Assembly: GCA_003615045.1 (NCBI GenBank)
Contig: ML014189.1
Coordinates: forward strand, 18,776-82,775
Length of the DNA stretch: 64,000 nucleotides
Reading direction: 5' to 3'
Origin: Caulochytrium protostelioides
Lineage: Eukaryota > Chytridiomycota > Caulochytriomycetes > Caulochytriales > Caulochytriaceae
In this document: positions 20,064-30,004 of the stretch, piece after piece
Numbering within the stretch: the first letter of the stretch is position 1
Layout: every line of letters starts with the position of its first letter
Notes under the pieces: generated by a model
Told to the model about the DNA's origin: nothing
Databases searched by the model: none
The model's input: the letters and a program-made list of their open reading frames with translations, nothing else
Position numbers and translations under genes: made by a program

Positions 20064-23000
20064 CGTGGGGAAGTCACGGGCGGAGAAAGGCCGCCGGAAG
20101 TGTAGAAACAAGATATGGGGATGTTCAGGTCGATGGAAACGGGACGAGGGACGGGCTGGAACGGATGTAGATACACCGTCGATGGGGTCGATGGGTGAAG
20201 GGCGTCTAGCGACAACGCTTGGTATGAGGTATCAAAGGGCCGTGGTCTGCTGTTACGGTGCCCAAGAGCCGCCTCAAGCAGCGCCGAGCGGAGTGATAGG
20301 ATAAAGATGTGGGCTCTGTAGCTGCTTCGCCTCGGACCGACCCGAGGGGAGTGTGCCGGAAAGCGAAAGAACCGAACCAGCGACGTGGCGTGGTGTGGCG
20401 TAGCGACATCCACACGCAGCAAGCGAGTGGGAGGAACGCGACAGTTGCGTAACGCGTGCCTTACCTCGCATTCGCCTCGCATGCCTTGAGCACGTCTGCC
20501 CGTGCCGTCCGCGGGCCGCGTATACCGCCGCAGCGAGCGTCGCACTTGCCAGCGTCTCGGTCCAACCCGCCGTCGAAGCCGCCGCCATGGCAGTCATTCG
20601 CCTCCTCATCCGTCTCCTCATCGGTGGCCGCGGCCGCGGCCACGGCCGCCCGCCCCTGGTCCTTGGCCGGCCTCCTTCTTTTCAGGCCATGCGGTGGGGC
20701 CGACGGTGCAGTGCGGTGCGGTGCTGGCGGGCGTTAGGAGGAACCGCGGGCGGCTCTCGAGGCGAGTCCTCGCGGGCCTCGACGATACGGCCCAACGCTC
20801 GCGTCCCGTCGTCGCGTCATGGAAGCGCCCGGGAAGCGCTCGCCGCGCCTCTGTGGCGCGCATCAGGTGCCTCGGGCGGGCGGCGCGGTGACCGGCGGCC
20901 GCGCCGGCGAGCGCGCGTGTCGTCGTTGGGCCGCCCGGAGCCCCGGCCTCGACATCGGCATCGGCATCGGCATCGGCATCGGCATCGGCATCGGCATCGG
21001 CATCGGCATCGGCCTCGGCTTCGGCTTCGGCTTCGGCCGCCGCCGCCGTCGCCGTCGCGTTCCGTCGAGCGGCCGTCACGGACCACGGCGCGCCGGGTCT
21101 CCTGAACCGCGGGGGGGGCTGTCTGAACGGCGGCCGGACGGCGCAGCAGCCGCCCGCCCGCCCGCCAGGCGCATCGCAGGCGCCAGCGGCGGCTCCGTCA
21201 GCCCGCTGGCTGGCCGCTGGCTGCCGGGCGGTCGGCGCTTCGCTCTGCTGCCGCGGCCCGCGGGCCCCCTGCCGCTGCTCCGCTGCTCCGCTGCTCCGCT
21301 GCTCCGCTGCCGCTCGGCGACGGCGCCGGCGCCGGCGCCGGCGAGGCGGTCCGTCGGGCGGGCGGGCGGCTGCTGCGCCGTGCCGCGCCGCGAGGCTCCC
21401 TCCCAGCGCACTCCATCGCAGGTGGCGTCGCGGCGCCGCGACGTCCACACGCCTCGGCAATGCCGCCGCCAGCGAGACGGACGGCGCACGGGTGGACTCG
21501 CGGCCGCCGGCGCCGGCCCCTCCGTCCTGCCCAGCGCGGCGCGCCCTGCTGGCGGGACAAGCGCGCGCGCGCTCCCCGGAACAACACCGCCTGGCGGATC
21601 AACCCGTCGCCCAGCCTCCTCAGCCGACGGGGATTCCCTGGCGGGAAGCCGGCGCGAGGGACACTTAATGGGCTTCGGCATCACGCGTGCTCCTCCCGGT
21701 CGGGCCGCCCGATACCGCGTCCGCAAGCCCGCAGCCAGGGAAGGCAGAGCCAGGCCAGAGCCGGGCGAGCAGCTCTCCCCCCCAGAGAAAAACGAAACAG
21801 AGGAAAAGGCTCGAAGCGCCAGAACATCGGACGGCCCTCGTCGTGCATGCATTCTGCATCGAAACGCAACAAGGCGCAGCGTCCACGCGGACGGCCGACC
21901 GGCGACCCAGGATGACACATCCACCACGGCATCCACCTCGCTGGCTTGGGAGCCCGCTTGTCGCACAGCGGTCGTCCCTGACGCACCCGACGAGGACCGC
22001 GGGAACGAAACGGAAGGCTACCCCGGCAGCCAATCGAAGGCTCGACCCAAGCGCGAACGAGGCCGGAGGCTGAATGCGCGTGAGGCCGCCTGCAATCCTG
22101 CCGGGGATAGCAGGGTCGTTTCAATCATCGCATGCACTGCCCCTCGCCGGGAGGGCTCTTTGCAGAGACGGCACCACGGTCTGCTCGGTTTCATCTCCGT
22201 GGCTTCCATGGCGGGCGGCAACCAACAGTTACCAGGTTGCGAGTGACGCGTGCCCGTCAATAGCATGGGACAAATCCGCCATGCCTTCACAGGCCACGGT
22301 CCCCCCCTTTTTGTTTTTAAGAACTCTCGTGAAGCATACCGGATCCCGTTTCTTTCAGGTTCATCGCGTGGGTTGCGGCATGTCCGTCTTTGGGGGGTCC
22401 TCGCTGCGTGACGGCCCCTCTCGTATCTTGTGCCTGACGCCATCCGGCGGGAAGAGGCTGTCGATGCGGCATGGCGCCACGCGAGAGCCGCGCCGGCATG
22501 GTCGTGACGGGCCGTGCTCCCGCATCGGCTCGGAGGATGGCCGTCTCGCCCCCGTCTCGTCTGTTTCACCAGCCAGCGGAGGCGTGCGCTGGATGTAGGC
22601 GACACGTCAATGGGGGGTGGCCGCACCACCGTTCAATGATGCGGACGGCAGCTCCTGGCCGGAGTGGGGTTCCTCGCTTGGCTGTCTCTTGGGCTACTCG
22701 ACGCGACGGCGACACGGTGGGGTCTCCAAAAGTGTCCCTGTGCCGAGAAATTTATACTGGTCACGCCAGTTCACGCATGCCAAATCTGCGTCCCCCCCAG
22801 ATGGGTCGTTCGTCGGCGCGCCGTCCAGGCCTGAAACGAGGGGCTCAAGACCTGAGAGCCCCGGTCCTGAGCGGCGATGGGCCCTGCGTAAATGCCAGCA
22901 TCGCGCCGGACCTCCTGCTTGCAACCTCCATCCCCGACGCGGGTGGACGGCATGGGCGGGATGGCACGGGGGCATTTGGCGGCAGACGGCGGAGAGAGAG

Positions 23001-23842
23001 AGAGCCGGAAATCGCCAGCGTGGGTCGCGGCAAACACGGTCCCAAAGGCCGTGAACCGCGGTCCACCGGATGGGCTGGACAGCCGAGCCTGGGCCGTACC
23101 AAACGCGCGAGCCGGCCCGTGACGCCGATCGCCGGAGCCGCATCCGCCTTGCACGTCGGGCCTGCAGCGACGATCCCTGCGCGACTCGGATGCGCCGTGG
23201 GCGTCGCTCGCGGCAGCTGACGGACTATCACACCCCGCTGATCAGCGCACGTGCGCTCATGCGGCACGAATGCCGGCTGCGGCATGTCTTGCTGGTCCCC
23301 GTCCTCCGGCAAATGCCTCGTCGTCGCGGACTACGCGCCGTACCGGGTGGGTCCCTGTGCAGCGGCCGTCGCGGTGCTTGGGAAGGGACATTTATAGAGG
23401 GCCAGCCCGAGCTCTTTAATATTGGCTTTTTGAGAAGGCCCATCCGACTCCCGCGTCCGTCCTGCATCTCTAGAAACATCCCCTCGTCCGCGATCACTTC
23501 GTTGCTGATCCTCTCATCCCAATCTTCCTGATCGCCATCCATCCATCATCGTCCGTGACTCCTCCCTTTTAGACATCGCCGCATCAGAACCGTCCCAGAT
23601 CAATCTGGACGTCGGCCGACCCCTCATGCTCATGACCTGCCGGTGGCTTCCTCATTCGGCACGCTTATCGATCCCTGCCGTGACTTCTTGGCACTTTCGT
23701 ATCGCTGTCGCCGTTCCCGATTTTGGCGTATCTCCCATACTGCGTTGGATCGCGACTTCCCACCACAATCCACGGGAAGAGCGAGACGCCTGAAGCGCGC
23801 GAACATCGCGATCGGCCTCCTCTCGGTCACGCAGGGACCGCC
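20064..23842. other. 3.8 kb repeat-containing stretch without a convincing gene
   Basis: No recognisable protein. A 475-codon plus-strand frame (20819-22246) and a 280-codon minus-strand frame cross the ATCGGC microsatellite and translate to Ile-Gly or Ala-Asp repeats followed by Arg/Pro-rich text; I treat both as chance. The region must hold promoters for the two flanking divergent genes. Confidence 0.5.
20954..21037. repeat. ATCGGC/TTCGGC hexanucleotide microsatellite
   Basis: Ten perfect ATCGGC units (20954-21013) are followed by one CTCGGC and three TTCGGC units. It sits in gene-free sequence and generates spurious Gly-Ile and Asp-Ala reading frames. Confidence 0.92.
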
Positions 23843-26014
23843 ATGTCGTCGCCGGGCCCCGATCCCGACGTGACCTGCCCGCCGCCTCCGCCCGCTGCGA
23901 TCGACGGCGGCAGCTGGTCCCGGCTGAAGAGTAAATTCAGGGCCAAAGCCAAGCTGCCGCCGCCTATCCTTCTTCCGGCGTCGGCAACCCCCGCCGCTGC
24001 CGCTGCACGGCCTCCGTGGCCGCATGGCATCGCCCATCATGACCTGCCCGCCCGCTTGACGAGCGCGGCCGGCCTGGCCCCGCCCCACCTCACCGACTAC
24101 CTGACTTCCGGCGCGGCCGGGCGGGTGCCCATGCCGCTCCCCTATGCGGCGCCCGTCTCGGCGCCCATGCCGCCGCCACTCATCACCGCCCATGCCGCCG
24201 CCGTCCGTGCGGCCATCTCTGTCGCGCCGCCGCCGAATAAGATCGGCCATCCGCTCGATCCGTCCTCGCCGTGGCACCGCGACGCGACGGCCTCACCCGT
24301 AGCCCGGCTCCCGCCGCCGGCGTCCATGACGCTGCGAGACGACGCCGCGTCCCGCTTCGGCCAGTCCACGCCGATCCCCGGCATGATGCGCCACGGGGTC
24401 CGCCCCCTAGGCCCGCCGACGCTGGGCCCCGCCTCGCCCGCGCCAGCGCCGCCCGCGGCCTTGGCGCCCGCGGCCGAGCTGGCGACGCTCGAGTCGCGGC
24501 CGACGCGGCCGTCCATCTCGACGTCCTTCTCGACCGGTGAGCATGCAGCGGCGGCGGCCACGGCGACGAGCGGCGGCGCATGCGCGCGGCTCCGCGAGAT
24601 TGCCGGGCTGCCGACCGGCGGCGGCGTGACGGCGATCAGCGACGACAGCTCCGTCTGCGAGACGCCGCTCTCCACCACCGCGATCACGGTCGTGCTGCGC
24701 GGCGTGGCGCCGCACACGCCCGCATCGCCGGGTCCCGCGGCCCTGCTGCGGTCGACGCAGGCCGTCTTGGCCCAAGAGATGGCGGGCCGTGCCGACCACG
24801 CCCGACGGCGCGACGCGGCGCGACAGATCGCCGACTGCTGGCTCGCCCATCGGTACCCCGCCCGCGCCTGGATCGCCCGTCTCGACGCGGCGTACGGCGC
24901 TTTTGTGGCTGTGCCCGGTCGGTCCAACGCGCATCGGACGCCGCGCAGTGAAGCCGACCGGCAGCTCGAAGCGGCGCTGGCCCACCGGGTCTGGCAGATC
25001 GCCCGGAAGGGGCCGCTGTCGGCGACGACCGACATGAATGGCGAGTCTACGGCATCGGCGAAGCCCATGTGGCGTGGCCTGCTGCCTGGCGCCGCAATCC
25101 ATCCCGAAGTCCTTTCCCGCAGTATTGCGGGCTTGCCACCCGCGCTGCGCGCCGTCGCATGGACCCCAGACCACTTGTGGGCGCTGCTGGCCTACCTGGA
25201 TGCGCTGTCGCAGGCCAATGACGAGGCGATCCTGGGCACCCAGGAGACAGGAGTGCCGCTCTCGGCCGACCCGACGCGGCCCGAGCCGACCGCCGAGGAC
25301 ATTGCGATGTGCGCGTCGCCGCTGGCGCCCGCATCGACCTTGCTCTACTTTCTGGACCGCTGCCGCCAGGCCGGCTTCCGGCGCCGCTTCCTCTTCCATC
25401 TCGGCGACGTGCTGGTGCCCGTGACGTGTACGCCTCACGAACTGCTCCGACGCCGCGAACGCGTCTGGCGCTGTGTCGTCGCCCTCGTGACCCGCTGCCG
25501 TATCAACCGCCAGAAGGTCCGCGAGGCCGCTTCCGCCGCTGCCGCCGCTTCGGCGGGTGGTGTGGAGGCCACCATGACGGACGTCACAGCGAAATCGTCG
25601 ACCGTGATGCCCACGCCGAACCTCACATCGTCATCGCCATCGTCAACGTCAACGTCATCGGTAGCGCGAGAAATCGAACGGACTTTGAGCGCGCGGCGCC
25701 GAATGCGGATGGCGTTCCCGCTGCGCTCCTCGACCGCGGTGCGCAACTCGCTCCACATCCATGACACGGGCTCACTCACCCAGGTCAGTCTCGAGGCAAC
25801 CGCAGACTCGCCCTCGTCCATTGTGTCGCTGGCCGTGGTGCCCGTGAACGGTCTGGATGACCTGAGCTCGCAGGTCTCCCGCGCAGCCTCGGATCCCACG
25901 CTGGTGCGCCGTCTCACAACGACTCGCTTCGAAAGCTCGGCGCTCAATTACCTCTACGAGAGCCTGGCCACGCAGCAGCTGGAAGACCGGTTCTCGGTTC
26001 GCATCAAACGCTGA
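23843..26014 (+). CDS. Hypothetical protein with Pro/Ala-rich N-terminus
   Basis: A 723-residue frame from the ATG at 23843 (MSSPGPDPDVTCPPPPP) to TGA at 26012. The first 330 residues are disordered Pro/Ala/Ser-rich sequence. The second half has normal composition: ARAWIARLDAAYGAFVAVPG, ALRAVAWTPDHLWALLAYLD, STLLYFLDRCRQAGFRRRFL followed by FHLGDVLVPVTCTPHELLRR, and a final LNYLYESLATQQLEDRFSVR. This looks like a genuine helical domain, but I cannot name the family. The 40 residues upstream of 23843 in the same frame are not needed. The 3' end converges on PSMD9 with a 139-bp gap. Confidence 0.6.
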   Translation: MSSPGPDPDVTCPPPPPAAIDGGSWSRLKSKFRAKAKLPPPILLPASATPAAAAARPPWPHGIAHHDLPARLTSAAGLAPPHLTDYLTSGAAGRVPMPLPYAAPVSAPMPPPLITAHAAAVRAAISVAPPPNKIGHPLDPSSPWHRDATASPVARLPPPASMTLRDDAASRFGQSTPIPGMMRHGVRPLGPPTLGPASPAPAPPAALAPAAELATLESRPTRPSISTSFSTGEHAAAAATATSGGACARLREIAGLPTGGGVTAISDDSSVCETPLSTTAITVVLRGVAPHTPASPGPAALLRSTQAVLAQEMAGRADHARRRDAARQIADCWLAHRYPARAWIARLDAAYGAFVAVPGRSNAHRTPRSEADRQLEAALAHRVWQIARKGPLSATTDMNGESTASAKPMWRGLLPGAAIHPEVLSRSIAGLPPALRAVAWTPDHLWALLAYLDALSQANDEAILGTQETGVPLSADPTRPEPTAEDIAMCASPLAPASTLLYFLDRCRQAGFRRRFLFHLGDVLVPVTCTPHELLRRRERVWRCVVALVTRCRINRQKVREAASAAAAASAGGVEATMTDVTAKSSTVMPTPNLTSSSPSSTSTSSVAREIERTLSARRRMRMAFPLRSSTAVRNSLHIHDTGSLTQVSLEATADSPSSIVSLAVVPVNGLDDLSSQVSRAASDPTLVRRLTTTRFESSALNYLYESLATQQLEDRFSVRIKR

Positions 26015-26153
26015 GCACACCTGCATATCGCGCATCTCAGCACAGCTGACACCTGCCTGGGCAGCCCTAGTCCATACCGATCCCCATCGATATTGTGATG
26101 CCGCATATTCTGTTGACTATAATTCTAGTGATAAACCTCTGACTCATACTGGT

Positions 26154-26840
26154 TCAAGCATCGGTGGGCACAATGTGACATCCTAGCAGGCCGCGGCCGT
26201 CCCACTCCTTCGGGGTCAGCTGCAGCGTGCAATGCGACGGTCCGGCACGTCGCACCACGACAGCCAGCGGGCGGTTCTTGTGCTGTTGGACATACGCGCC
26301 CAGCGCACCCAATCCACCCATCGTGGGCGCCGTGTCGACGGCGGTCAGTCGGCCCACCCGCAGCAGCAGATCGCCAGTCACCAGGCCGGCAGCGGAGGCT
26401 GGACTCTCCGGCGCGACGGCATCGATGCGTGCCATCGGCGCCAGCGTCGCCAGCCCCGCGTCGTCACCATGGTCGGCAGCGCCCGGTATCGGCGCCGCGG
26501 CGGCGGCCGACTCGTTTTGAGCCTGCGGCGTCGGAATGGTGGTGGTCCGCTCGAGCTGAGCCACACGGTGGAGTTCGTGGAGCTCGGACTCGATCCGGTC
26601 CGTGAGGGCTTTGGCGTCGTTGCGCTTGCGGATGACTTCGGCGCGGGTGTGACGGACCGTGTAGACGTCCACGTCGGCGCGTGGGAAGCCGTCCGCGCCG
26701 ACCAGCGGCGCCGTCATGCCTACGTTGCCCTGCGCTTTCAGGATTTCCAGCAGGTCCAGAATCTCGGCCTCCAGCGCATCGCGCTGCGCGATCAAAGTCT
26801 TCAGCGCCGCAGCGAGATCGGCACTACTCGGGACCGTCAT
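26154..26840 (-). CDS. NAS2: 26S proteasome assembly chaperone PSMD9/Nas2 (PDZ protein)
   Basis: Nas2 escorts the ATPase subunit Rpt5 during assembly of the proteasome base. The 228-residue product starts at the ATG at 26840 (MTVPSSADLAAALKTLIAQR). Its N-terminal helical hairpin includes RDALEAEILDLLEIL, GMTAPLVGADGFPRADVDVY and VRHTRAEVIRKRNDAKALTD, the last three being highly typical of PSMD9. The C-terminal PDZ domain is at about 150-228: VDAVAPESPASAAGLVTGD, LLLRVG, and a VVRRAGPSHCTLQLTPKEW strand. Length agrees with the family (about 220). The frame extends 44 codons upstream without homology. It is divergent from ELP3 across about 1.06 kb. Confidence 0.92.
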   Translation of the reverse strand: MTVPSSADLAAALKTLIAQRDALEAEILDLLEILKAQGNVGMTAPLVGADGFPRADVDVYTVRHTRAEVIRKRNDAKALTDRIESELHELHRVAQLERTTTIPTPQAQNESAAAAAPIPGAADHGDDAGLATLAPMARIDAVAPESPASAAGLVTGDLLLRVGRLTAVDTAPTMGGLGALGAYVQQHKNRPLAVVVRRAGPSHCTLQLTPKEWDGRGLLGCHIVPTDA

Positions 26841-27902
26841 GATCGCGGCGGCATTCTCCAGCGAGAGATAGGGAGTTCGGTGCGTTGTTTCGGTCACCAA
26901 AGACGAGGGCCAGTTAATCACAATGGTATCGATGATCGGAGGGCGTGGCGGAGGCAAGTGCCGGATCCACAATACGCCATGCGTGACACGTGTCGGGCAA
27001 GCGGGTCCAGATCCGCCGGACTGGCCAGCGATCTCAGCAAATCAGGGGCCCAGGACCATGCCATACGACGCTCGTCAAGCTGATGCTGGCGGACTCCTTT
27101 ACGCCTTTCATTCCTTGCACGTGACGCTGACGTGCCGCACGTGTAAGCCAACGGAGCACTCGGCGCTCCATCGCCATGTCCTGTGGGCCGGCCGAGGCGT
27201 GATGGCGTTCGGCAGGCGCCATCCGGACCCTCTTTCCGCCTTTGGCGCCGGTCTGCTCCCGCCACGCGCTGGCCCGCAGCGACTTGCGGTGGCGCGGCAG
27301 CGCTCAGTCCATCGAGGAATGCCCGACGGCAGACGCAGCGCCGCACCCCCCGCCGCAAGCAAGGCCGCTCCCGCCGCCACCGCCGTCGCTGAGCGGGCGA
27401 GATGGATCCGCACGCTACAACAGAACACTTCCGAGAAAGGGATGCGCAGGAGGCACGCAACGAGCGTGCGGTGTTAGGCAGACCATCGTGAGGTACTGTG
27501 GGAGACCCTGGGGTTGTCTCATGGCGTGGCATGATTGACGGGACGAGTCGTACCCTCGCATGAGCATCGAGCTGCCTCCCCTCCTGCCATCTCCGCGCCC
27601 GTTCCGACTGTTCCGCTCCCTTCGGCACTCGCCCAGCCGACTTTTGACCTGGCCGAACCGGCCGGCCCGGCCTGATTCTTCGTCGAGAGATAACGCCTCG
27701 ATCGGCTATCGTTAGTTTCCCGCAGCCCACGTGTTGGCTACCGAGAACCTCGGCCCTCCCTGCATCTCTGCGTTGTGCTTTCGCCCCCGAGCGGCGCTCT
27801 TGCACTGAGAGCGTGCAAGTGTGTGAGAGCGTGAGCGTGAGGCTGCACTGCCCGTGACTCGCATCCCGCATATCGCATTTCACATCTCAAGTGACCACCG
27901 TC
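26841..27902. other. Divergent spacer between PSMD9 and ELP3
   Basis: No gene seen; it must contain both promoters. A 321-codon minus-strand frame across it has no recognisable domain. Confidence 0.5.
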
Positions 27903-29549
27903 ATGCCGGTCGCATCGAGTGCAGCGGGCGAGGTCTCGGCCCTCGTCAAGGCCTGCTCCGAGATCGTCAATGACCTGGTCGTCGCCCATAAGGCCAAGCG
28001 CGATATCAACCTCAACAACCTGAAGGCCATCTACTCCAAAAAGTACCGTCTGCCGACCCAGCCCCGGCTCGTCGACATCATCGCGGCGCTGCCCGAAGAA
28101 CACCGCAATGCCCTGCTCCCGAAGCTGAAGGCCAAGCCGGTGCGCACCGCGTCCGGTATCGCGATCGTCGCCGTCATGTGCAAGCCCCACCGATGCCCGC
28201 ATATCGCCATGACGAAGCAGATCTGCGTGTACTGTCCCGGTGGCCCTGATTCTGACTTCGAATATTCGACCCAGTCGTATACGGGGTACGAGCCGACGTC
28301 CATGCGTGCGATTCGCGCGCGCTACGACCCCTTCGACCAGGCCCGCGGACGCATTGACCAACTCCGTTCGCTCGGCCACTCGGTCGACAAGGTCGAATAC
28401 GTCCTGATGGGCGGCACCTTCATGAGCTTGAGCGAGAGCTACCGCGACTGGTTTATCGCGAATCTGCACGACGCCCTGTCGGGGCATACGAGCCAGGATG
28501 TCGACGAAGCCGTGCGCCTTTCCGAGCGCAGTGTCACGAAGTGTATCGGGATTACGATCGAGACCCGGCCCGACTACTGCTTGCGGCCCCACCTCAGCCA
28601 GATGCTGCGGTACGGCTGCACACGCCTGGAGGTCGGTGTGCAGAGTGTGTTCGAGGACGTCGCGCGCGATACCAACCGCGGGCACACCGTGCGCGCTGTC
28701 ACCGAATGCTTCCAAATGTGCAAAGACGCCGGCTACAAAGTCGTCGCGCACATGATGCCGGACCTTCCGAACGTCGGGATGGAGCGCGATATCGCGCAGT
28801 TCATTGAATACTTTGAGAACCCCGACTTCCGCTCCGACGGCCTCAAACTCTACCCGACGCTCGTCATCCGCGGCACGGGGCTCTACGAGTTGTGGCGCAC
28901 CGGGCGGTACCGCAACTACTCGCCCTCGGCCCTCATTGACCTCGTGGCCCAGATCATGGCCCTCGTCCCGCCATGGACGCGCATCTACCGTGTCCAGCGC
29001 GATATCCCCATGCCGTTGGTGACTTCCGGCGTCGAGCATGGCAACCTGCGTGAGCTCGCCCTGCAGCGCATGAAGGACCTCGGCACCACGTGCCGCGACG
29101 TCCGCACCCGCGAAGTCGGCATTGTCGACATTCATACTAAGGTCCAGCCCGACGAAGTCGAGCTCGTCCGCCGCGATTACATGGCCAACGGCGGGGGGGA
29201 AACTTTCCTCGCCTACGAGGACCCCGAGCAAGATATCCTCATTGGTCTGCTGCGGTTGCGCAAGTGCGGCGACGCGACGTTCCGTCCCGAACTCAAAGAC
29301 GCCGGGCCGACCAGCATCATTCGCGAGCTGCACGTGTACGGCAGCGTCGTGCCCATTCACAACCGCGATCCCACCAAGTTCCAGCACCAGGGGTTCGGTA
29401 CCTTGCTCATCGAAGAAGCCGAGCGGATCGCGTTGGAAGAACATGGATCAGTCAAGATGGCGATCATTGCCGGTGTCGGGACACGGCAGTACTATGCCAA
29501 GCTAGGCTATCATCTCGACGGGCCTTACATGTCCAAGATGCTCGTGTAA
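27903..29549 (+). CDS. ELP3: Elongator catalytic subunit ELP3
   Basis: Elp3 is the radical-SAM and acetyl-CoA-dependent enzyme of Elongator that modifies wobble uridines (cm5U series) of tRNA anticodons. The first ATG is 27903 ([15 protein letters not shown]); the GTG four codons earlier is not a plausible start. The 548-residue length equals the family norm. The N-terminal tRNA-binding region ([20 protein letters not shown]) is followed by the radical SAM cluster motif around residues 92-115 (HRCPHI … QICVYCPGG), then ETRPDYC and GVQSVFEDV, and the C-terminal GNAT domain (about 470-548) with [16 protein letters not shown] and [18 protein letters not shown]. Intronless. An AATAAA-like A/T-rich sequence follows the TAA. 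Confidence 0.98.
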   Translation: MPVASSAAGEVSALVKACSEIVNDLVVAHKAKRDINLNNLKAIYSKKYRLPTQPRLVDIIAALPEEHRNALLPKLKAKPVRTASGIAIVAVMCKPHRCPHIAMTKQICVYCPGGPDSDFEYSTQSYTGYEPTSMRAIRARYDPFDQARGRIDQLRSLGHSVDKVEYVLMGGTFMSLSESYRDWFIANLHDALSGHTSQDVDEAVRLSERSVTKCIGITIETRPDYCLRPHLSQMLRYGCTRLEVGVQSVFEDVARDTNRGHTVRAVTECFQMCKDAGYKVVAHMMPDLPNVGMERDIAQFIEYFENPDFRSDGLKLYPTLVIRGTGLYELWRTGRYRNYSPSALIDLVAQIMALVPPWTRIYRVQRDIPMPLVTSGVEHGNLRELALQRMKDLGTTCRDVRTREVGIVDIHTKVQPDEVELVRRDYMANGGGETFLAYEDPEQDILIGLLRLRKCGDATFRPELKDAGPTSIIRELHVYGSVVPIHNRDPTKFQHQGFGTLLIEEAERIALEEHGSVKMAIIAGVGTRQYYAKLGYHLDGPYMSKMLV

Positions 29550-30004
29550 ATAAAATTTAAAGATGCTTGGCGTGAGTGCCATACTGGAGATCCGTTTTAG
29601 TTCGAAATGCGCTTCTTGGCTATCCGGCCAGCCAGACTCCATTTGGCTCACCCATGATCCGGTGCAGAAGCTTTACAAATGGTATCATTCTTCGATTAAA
29701 AGAACATGTGGAGAAAGCAAAGAACATGGGTGGATGAGAGAGAGAGAGAGTAGTGAAACCAGCATGAATAACAGGGGGGAGACAGAAACGACTGAACGAA
29801 GCGGTGAACAGAGAAAGAACAGATAAGTGGTTGAAGCGGAGTGAAAAGAACAAAGAACAGGAAAACGATGCAAAGGGGGAGAGGACAGTTAACAGGGTCA
29901 AAAGAATGCGCCAGCGCGTTGATGGAAACGAGAGGAAAAGTGAGAGAGGCAGACGACCAACGCGTCAAACGGAATCAGAAGGGCGGCGGCAGTGCCGTTA
30001 TTTA
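29550..30004. other. Convergent 3' spacer between ELP3 and the FHA kinase
   Basis: A/G-rich on the plus strand, with AATAAAATTTAAAG immediately after the ELP3 stop as a likely polyadenylation signal. No gene seen. Confidence 0.6.

Noticed and set aside
20819..22246. 475-codon plus-strand frame with a long Gly-Ile run
   Set aside because: The Gly-Ile run is a translated ATCGGC microsatellite and the remainder is Arg/Pro/Ser-rich in several overlapping frames.
27738..29444. 568-codon open frame antisense to ELP3
   Set aside because: Shadow of the ELP3 gene caused by codon bias; no recognisable protein text.
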